Source: Mxb001 sp044360385 (lineage in GTDB: Bacteria; Actinomycetota; Actinomycetes; S36-B12). From it: a DNA stretch of 8,481 nucleotides. The position numbers and the translations under genes are program-made. Position 1 is the stretch's first letter, and each line of letters opens with the position of its first letter. This document shows, in pieces, positions 5,455 through 8,481 of the stretch. The notes below the pieces were generated by a model. That model did no database searches. It was not told the origin of the DNA and saw only the letters and a list, made by a program, of their open reading frames with translations. The DNA is taken from the NCBI GenBank assembly GCA_044360385.1, contig JBIKKK010000086.1, positions 1-8,481 on the forward strand. Reading direction: 5' to 3'.

Positions 5455-5477
5455 GCGCCCCTGCCCTCCAGGGGCGC
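5455..5477 (-). terminator. Perfect hairpin downstream of nusB, abutting the collagen gene's ribosome binding site
   Basis: GCGCCCCTG (5455-5463) and CAGGGGCGC (5469-5477) form a perfect 9-bp GC-rich stem with a 5-base loop. It lies 15 bases past the nusB stop codon and could end the aro-nusB operon. No T-tract follows; instead the stem ends directly at the AGAGGAGG of the next gene. It may therefore act as a leaky terminator or as a leader element of the collagen-like gene. Confidence 0.5.
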
Positions 5478-5492
5478 CTGACCGCCTTCTTC

Positions 5493-5918
5493 TCAGGCTT
5501 CGAGGTCCAGTGTGGACCTTTGCGCCGCGATTCTCGCGAGCAGGCCGTTGACGAAGGCGGGCGAGTCGTCTGTCGACAGCTCCCTGGCCAGGGTCACGGC
5601 CTCATCCAGCGCCACAGCCTCCGGCACATCGCCCCACAGCACCTCATAGGCGCCCAGACGCAGAATTGACCGGTCAACGCCGGGCATCCGCTCCAGGGTC
5701 CAGCCCAGCGAGTAGGTCGTGAGCAACTCGTCGATGCGCTCCTGATGCGAGGCCACGCCCGTGACGAGTTCGACAACGTAGGGATTCAGGGGAGAGTCAC
5801 CCTCCTCGGTGCGAAGGCGCTCCGCATCCGCGAGCACGCCGAGGGGGTCCGCTCCGCGCAGGTCCGCCTGGAACAGGACGTCGAGAGCGCGCTTACGGGC
5901 CTTGTGGCGAGCGGCCAC
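5493..5918 (-). CDS. nusB: Transcription antitermination factor NusB
   Basis: NusB binds the boxA RNA together with NusE (ribosomal protein S10) and supports antitermination, chiefly of rRNA operons. The 141-residue product is all-helical and of normal length. It opens with the family's basic helix RHKARKRALDVLFQAD, which carries the RNA-binding arginines and lysines. It also has RILRLGAYE-like sequence (SILRLGAYEVL) and the C-terminal signature ALDEAVTLAREL followed by FVNGLLARIA. The start is GTG at 5918, one base after the efp stop codon and without a strong Shine-Dalgarno, so translation is probably coupled to efp. It is the last gene of the aroB-aroQ-pepQ-efp-nusB unit. Confidence 0.96.
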   Translation of the reverse strand: MAARHKARKRALDVLFQADLRGADPLGVLADAERLRTEEGDSPLNPYVVELVTGVASHQERIDELLTTYSLGWTLERMPGVDRSILRLGAYEVLWGDVPEAVALDEAVTLARELSTDDSPAFVNGLLARIAAQRSTLDLEA

Positions 5919-5919
5919 G

Positions 5920-6480
5920 TCAGGTGACGCGGCCGAGGTAGGAACCGTCGCGCGTGTCCACCTTCACTCGGGTGTCGGCCTCGATGAAGAGGGGCACCTG
6001 GATCTCAGTGCCGGTCTCGAGGGTCGCGGGCTTGGTGCCACCCGTGGAGCGATCACCCTGCACACCGGGCTCGGTGTAGGTGATGGTGAGCTCCACGGCA
6101 GCCGGCAACTCGACGTACAGGGCGCTGCCCTCGTGCAAGGCGACGAGGCACTCCTGGTTCTCGAGCATCCATCTGGAGTTGTCGCCCACCACCGCGTTGG
6201 GGATCATCACCTGGTCATATGTGGAGGTGTCCATGAAGACCCAGTCGTCGCCGTCACGGTAGAGGTACTGCATGTCGCGCTTGTCGACGTTGGCCGTCTC
6301 CACCTTGACCCCCGCGTTGAAGGTCTTGTCGACGACTTTGCCCGAGAGGACGTTCTTGAGCTTGGTCCGCACGAAGGCACCGCCCTTGCCGGGCTTGACG
6401 TGCTGGAACTCCACGACGGTCCACAACTGGCCGTCGAGGTTGAGCACCAGACCGTTCTTGAGATCGTTGGTCGTTGCCAC
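5920..6480 (-). CDS. efp: Translation elongation factor P
   Basis: EF-P binds between the ribosomal P and E sites and relieves stalling at consecutive prolines. The 186-residue protein has the normal three-domain length: an N-terminal KOW-like domain (about 1-64), a central OB domain (about 65-128) and a C-terminal OB domain (about 129-186) with the family motif DTRDGSYLGRV. The functional loop is VKPGKGGAF with K32 at the tip, the position that is lysylated, otherwise modified or left bare depending on lineage. No modification enzyme (EpmA/EpmB/EarP type) is in the window. The start is GTG at 6480 with GGGGAGG ten bases upstream (6491-6497). It lies 19 bp after pepQ and one base before nusB, the conserved actinomycete order. 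Confidence 0.97.
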   Translation of the reverse strand: MATTNDLKNGLVLNLDGQLWTVVEFQHVKPGKGGAFVRTKLKNVLSGKVVDKTFNAGVKVETANVDKRDMQYLYRDGDDWVFMDTSTYDQVMIPNAVVGDNSRWMLENQECLVALHEGSALYVELPAAVELTITYTEPGVQGDRSTGGTKPATLETGTEIQVPLFIEADTRVKVDTRDGSYLGRVT

Positions 6481-6499
6481 GTGCTGTCGTCCTCCCCAA

Positions 6500-7573
6500 T
6501 CAGCCCAGCGCCACGAGGTCGCGGGGCGACGCCGTGAGGGATCTGCTGGGACCCTCGCCCACCAGGATGGTGTCCTCGATGCGCACTCCGCCCCGTCCGG
6601 GGAGGTAGATGCCGGGTTCGATGGTCACCGGTGAGTCGGCGGGGAGCCTACCCGTGGCCCGCGAACTCAGGAACGGCGCCTCGTGGATTTCGAGCCCCAC
6701 GCCATGCCCGAGGCCGTGATCGAAGTGAGCGCCGAAACCCGCGTCGGCCACCACCGCACGGGCGGCGGTGTCGACGTCGAGCAAGGGGGCGCCGGCCAGA
6801 GCCGCGGCCCTGCCAGCCTCCTGGGCCTGCGCCACCACCGCGTGAATCTCCCGCTGCCAATCTGCCGCTCCACCCAAGACGAACGTCCGCGTCTCATCGG
6901 CGTGATAGCCGCCCACGGCTGCGCCGAAGTCGATGAGGAGCAGGTCGCCGCGCTCGAGCGGCCGCGTGGAGGGGTCATGGTGCGGCTTCGCCGAGTTCGG
7001 ACCGCCGGCGACGATGGTCTCGAAGGAGAGCTCGTCGGCTCCGTGGGCGAACATCTCTGCCTCGAGCCAGCGGGCAATCTCCCGCTCGGTGATGCCCTCA
7101 CGGACGCGGGGAAGGATGGCCTGGAGGGCGGCATCGCTGACGGCGCACGCACGCTCGATGAGCGCGATCTCCTCGGCATCCTTATGGACCCGACAGGCCT
7201 CGACGACCCCCGACGACTCGAGGGGAGACTCGCCGAGGACCGCTTCCAGGGTCCTCAGGTCCCCCACGCTCAGATGCGCCGCCTCCACGGCGAGGGTACC
7301 TCGCCCCCAGATCTCGGCCATTGCCGGCAGCGTCGCCCTGTCGAGGTGGACGCGCAGGTCAGGACACTGCTCTGCCGCCTGCACGGCGTAGCGACCATCA
7401 GTGCCCAGGAGTGCCGCAGACTCCTGCAGGAGGAGCACCGCGTTGCTCCCGGTGAATCCGGTCAGGTAGCGCACATTGGCCAGCGAGGTGACGAGCAGTG
7501 CGGACGCGGTCGGTGCCTGAGCGATCAACTGCTCCCACGCACGCTCACGACGCAGTGCGTGAGCGTCAGTCAC
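6500..7573 (-). CDS. pepQ: M24-family metallopeptidase (Xaa-Pro peptidase, PepQ-like)
   Basis: This cytoplasmic dimetal aminopeptidase or dipeptidase cleaves Xaa-Pro bonds, helping recycle proline peptides. The 357 residues comprise a creatinase/prolidase N-terminal domain (about 8-130) and a pita-bread catalytic domain (about 137-350). All five metal ligands are visible: D215 in LIDFG, D226 in HADETRT, H290 in GHGVGLEIHE, E319 in IEPGIY and E333 in RIED. Substrate-site histidines H197/H198 lie in AKPHHD. Its length is typical of bacterial short prolidases. The GTG at 7573 overlaps the aroQ stop as GTGA, with a poor ribosome binding site, so translational coupling is likely. Position before efp is the standard neighbourhood. 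Whether it acts as a dipeptidase (PepQ) or an aminopeptidase (PepP-like) cannot be told by eye. Confidence 0.94.
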   Translation of the reverse strand: MTDAHALRRERAWEQLIAQAPTASALLVTSLANVRYLTGFTGSNAVLLLQESAALLGTDGRYAVQAAEQCPDLRVHLDRATLPAMAEIWGRGTLAVEAAHLSVGDLRTLEAVLGESPLESSGVVEACRVHKDAEEIALIERACAVSDAALQAILPRVREGITEREIARWLEAEMFAHGADELSFETIVAGGPNSAKPHHDPSTRPLERGDLLLIDFGAAVGGYHADETRTFVLGGAADWQREIHAVVAQAQEAGRAAALAGAPLLDVDTAARAVVADAGFGAHFDHGLGHGVGLEIHEAPFLSSRATGRLPADSPVTIEPGIYLPGRGGVRIEDTILVGEGPSRSLTASPRDLVALG

Positions 7574-8010
7574 GGTGACCCGCTCGCGATGGCCCGCAGG
7601 GCGAGGGCGTAGGACTCGATGCCGAAGCCGCTGATCGAACCGGTCACAACCGAGGCGATCACCGACGTGTGGCGGAACGACTCACGTGCCGCGGGATTGG
7701 ATAGGTGCACCTCAACGGTGATCACCGGTACCTGCGCAAGGGCGTCCCTCAGCGCGTACGAATAGTGCGTGAAGGCACCAGCGTTGAGGACGACGGGTAT
7801 GCGACCATCCGCCGCCTCGTGGAGCCAGGACACGAGCTCGGACTCCGAGTCCGTTTGGCGCACTTCGACGTCAAGCCCGAGATCGGCACCCCAAGCCCGA
7901 CACGCACCCGCGAGCTCCTCATGGGTCGTATGCCCATAGATCTCCGGCTCACGCACCCCCAGGCGGCCCAGATTCGGGCCATTGAGCACGAGTACTCGAT
8001 GTGCGCTCAT
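7570..8010 (-). CDS. aroQ: Type II 3-dehydroquinate dehydratase
   Basis: This enzyme catalyses the third shikimate-pathway step, 3-dehydroquinate to 3-dehydroshikimate, as a dodecamer in the cytoplasm. The 146-residue length is normal. It has LVLNGPNLGRLGVREPEIYG with catalytic Y25 and the flexible lid, N76 in VVLNAGAFTHYS, and H102 in VEVHLSNP. SFRHTSVIASVVTGSISGFG is the conserved C-terminal phosphate or substrate-binding region. The ATG at 8010 overlaps the aroB stop as ATGA and has an excellent GGAGGTG (8022-8016) five bases upstream, inside aroB. It therefore follows aroB in both operon order and pathway order. Confidence 0.97.
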   Translation of the reverse strand: MSAHRVLVLNGPNLGRLGVREPEIYGHTTHEELAGACRAWGADLGLDVEVRQTDSESELVSWLHEAADGRIPVVLNAGAFTHYSYALRDALAQVPVITVEVHLSNPAARESFRHTSVIASVVTGSISGFGIESYALALRAIASGSP

Positions 8011-8481
8011 GGGGTCACCTCCGCGTAAGCCGCCGCGAGCAGGGCGGGATCGGGTCCCTCGAGGATCGCCGGGCGGGCGAGACCGTCGAGCACGACGAAT
8101 CGGAGCATGTCACCCCGGGTCTTCTTGTCGACGCGCATCGCCGCGAGGAGGCGCTCCCAACGTCCTCCGGCGTACGTCGTCGGCAGCCCCAGCGCTCCGA
8201 GAGCTTCACGGTGCAGATCGACGGTCGCATCATCAAGGCGCCCCGCGAGACGGGCGAGCTCGGCGACGTAGACCATCCCCACGCTGATGGCGGCGCCATG
8301 CCGCCACCGATAGTCCTCGACACGCTCGATCGCGTGCCCCAGGGTGTGCCCGTAGTTGAGGACCTCGCGCCCGAGGGGACCACCGAGTGACTCGCGCAGG
8401 TCGTCGGCGACCACGTCGGCCTTGACGCGAATGGAGCGCTCGATAATCTCGCGCAGCCTCGCCGACTCGGGGCGCACCGCG
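8007..8481 (-). CDS. aroB: 3-dehydroquinate synthase, C-terminal part (partial at window edge)
   Basis: AroB converts DAHP to 3-dehydroquinate using NAD and a divalent metal, the second step of the shikimate pathway. Only the last 157 codons are in the window; the gene runs off the right edge and the frame is open to 8481. The visible part is the helical C-terminal domain with NYGHTLGHAIE, which carries metal-ligand and active-site histidines. It also has WRHGAAISVGM with the next metal-binding histidine, and VDKKTRGDMLRFVVLD, all diagnostic of AroB. The stop codon overlaps the aroQ start. The apparent internal GTG at 8477 is an ordinary valine codon. Confidence 0.95.
   Translation of the reverse strand, partial: AVRPESARLREIIERSIRVKADVVADDLRESLGGPLGREVLNYGHTLGHAIERVEDYRWRHGAAISVGMVYVAELARLAGRLDDATVDLHREALGALGLPTTYAGGRWERLLAAMRVDKKTRGDMLRFVVLDGLARPAILEGPDPALLAAAYAEVTP

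Noticed and set aside
5503..5519. Inverted repeat AGGTCCA-GTG-TGGACCT near the end of nusB
   Set aside because: It is a short 7-bp stem with a 3-base loop wholly inside the nusB coding sequence and weaker than the hairpin just downstream. A separate role is not supported.
4958..5551. A 197-codon plus-strand frame that also reads as Gly-Pro-rich, collagen-like sequence
   Set aside because: It is the antisense of the real collagen repeat. GGN and CCN codons are reverse complements of each other, so Gly-Pro repeats produce Gly/Pro-rich antisense frames. It has no signal peptide and breaks down outside the repeat.
4693..7573. Functional unit in which EF-P and the prolidase serve the proline-rich collagen-like protein
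   Set aside because: The collagen repeat has no consecutive prolines, so it does not specially need EF-P. The pepQ-efp-nusB order is widespread in genomes without this gene.

Overview
The window is a high-GC chromosomal segment, almost certainly from an actinomycete (Actinomycetota). The evidence is the strong GC bias, frequent GTG starts, a PdtaR/Rv1626-type ANTAR response regulator, the gene order aroB-aroQ-pepQ-efp-nusB, and hairpins without U-tracts. No species can be named from the sequence alone.

Layout. (1) 1-917, plus strand: the last codons of an upstream gene, probably livG, overlap the start of livF by ATGA. LivF is the ATPase of a branched-chain amino acid (HAAT family) ABC transporter. 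(2) 914-3786, minus strand: two tandem paralogous LivK-type substrate-binding proteins converge on livF. The first, 2446-3786, is a classical lipoprotein. The second, starting at GTG 2272, has lost the lipobox and keeps only a hydrophobic N-terminal anchor. Its stop codon and that of livF share one CTAG. (3) 3948-4550, minus strand: a receiver-ANTAR response regulator, probably translated from a leaderless mRNA. (4) 4590-4663, plus strand: a well-folded tRNA gene with a leucine CAA anticodon but a 5-nt variable loop, unlike normal bacterial tRNA-Leu. It diverges from the response regulator across only 39 bp. (5) 4693-5439, minus strand: a secreted protein with 20 uninterrupted Gly-X-Y collagen triplets. 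(6) 5493-8481, minus strand: a tightly packed housekeeping operon, aroB (partial)-aroQ-pepQ-efp-nusB, with overlaps or gaps of 1-19 bp.

How the genes work together. The liv genes supply parts of one uptake system, with receptors and ATPase in opposing transcription units. The ANTAR regulator sits just upstream of the receptors on the same strand and could be co-transcribed with them or act on their leader, but no convincing ANTAR RNA target was found. The aro-efp-nusB operon joins shikimate synthesis, dipeptide turnover, translation of proline-rich sequences and transcription antitermination.

Most of the window is ordinary core genome. The items most worth a second look are the short-variable-loop CAA tRNA, the leaderless divergent promoter region, the lipobox-less receptor paralogue next to an ANTAR regulator, and the collagen-like protein with a hairpin abutting its ribosome binding site. 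I see no complete novel defence or mobile system, CRISPR array or insertion sequence. No stretch over about 300 bases lacks a gene.
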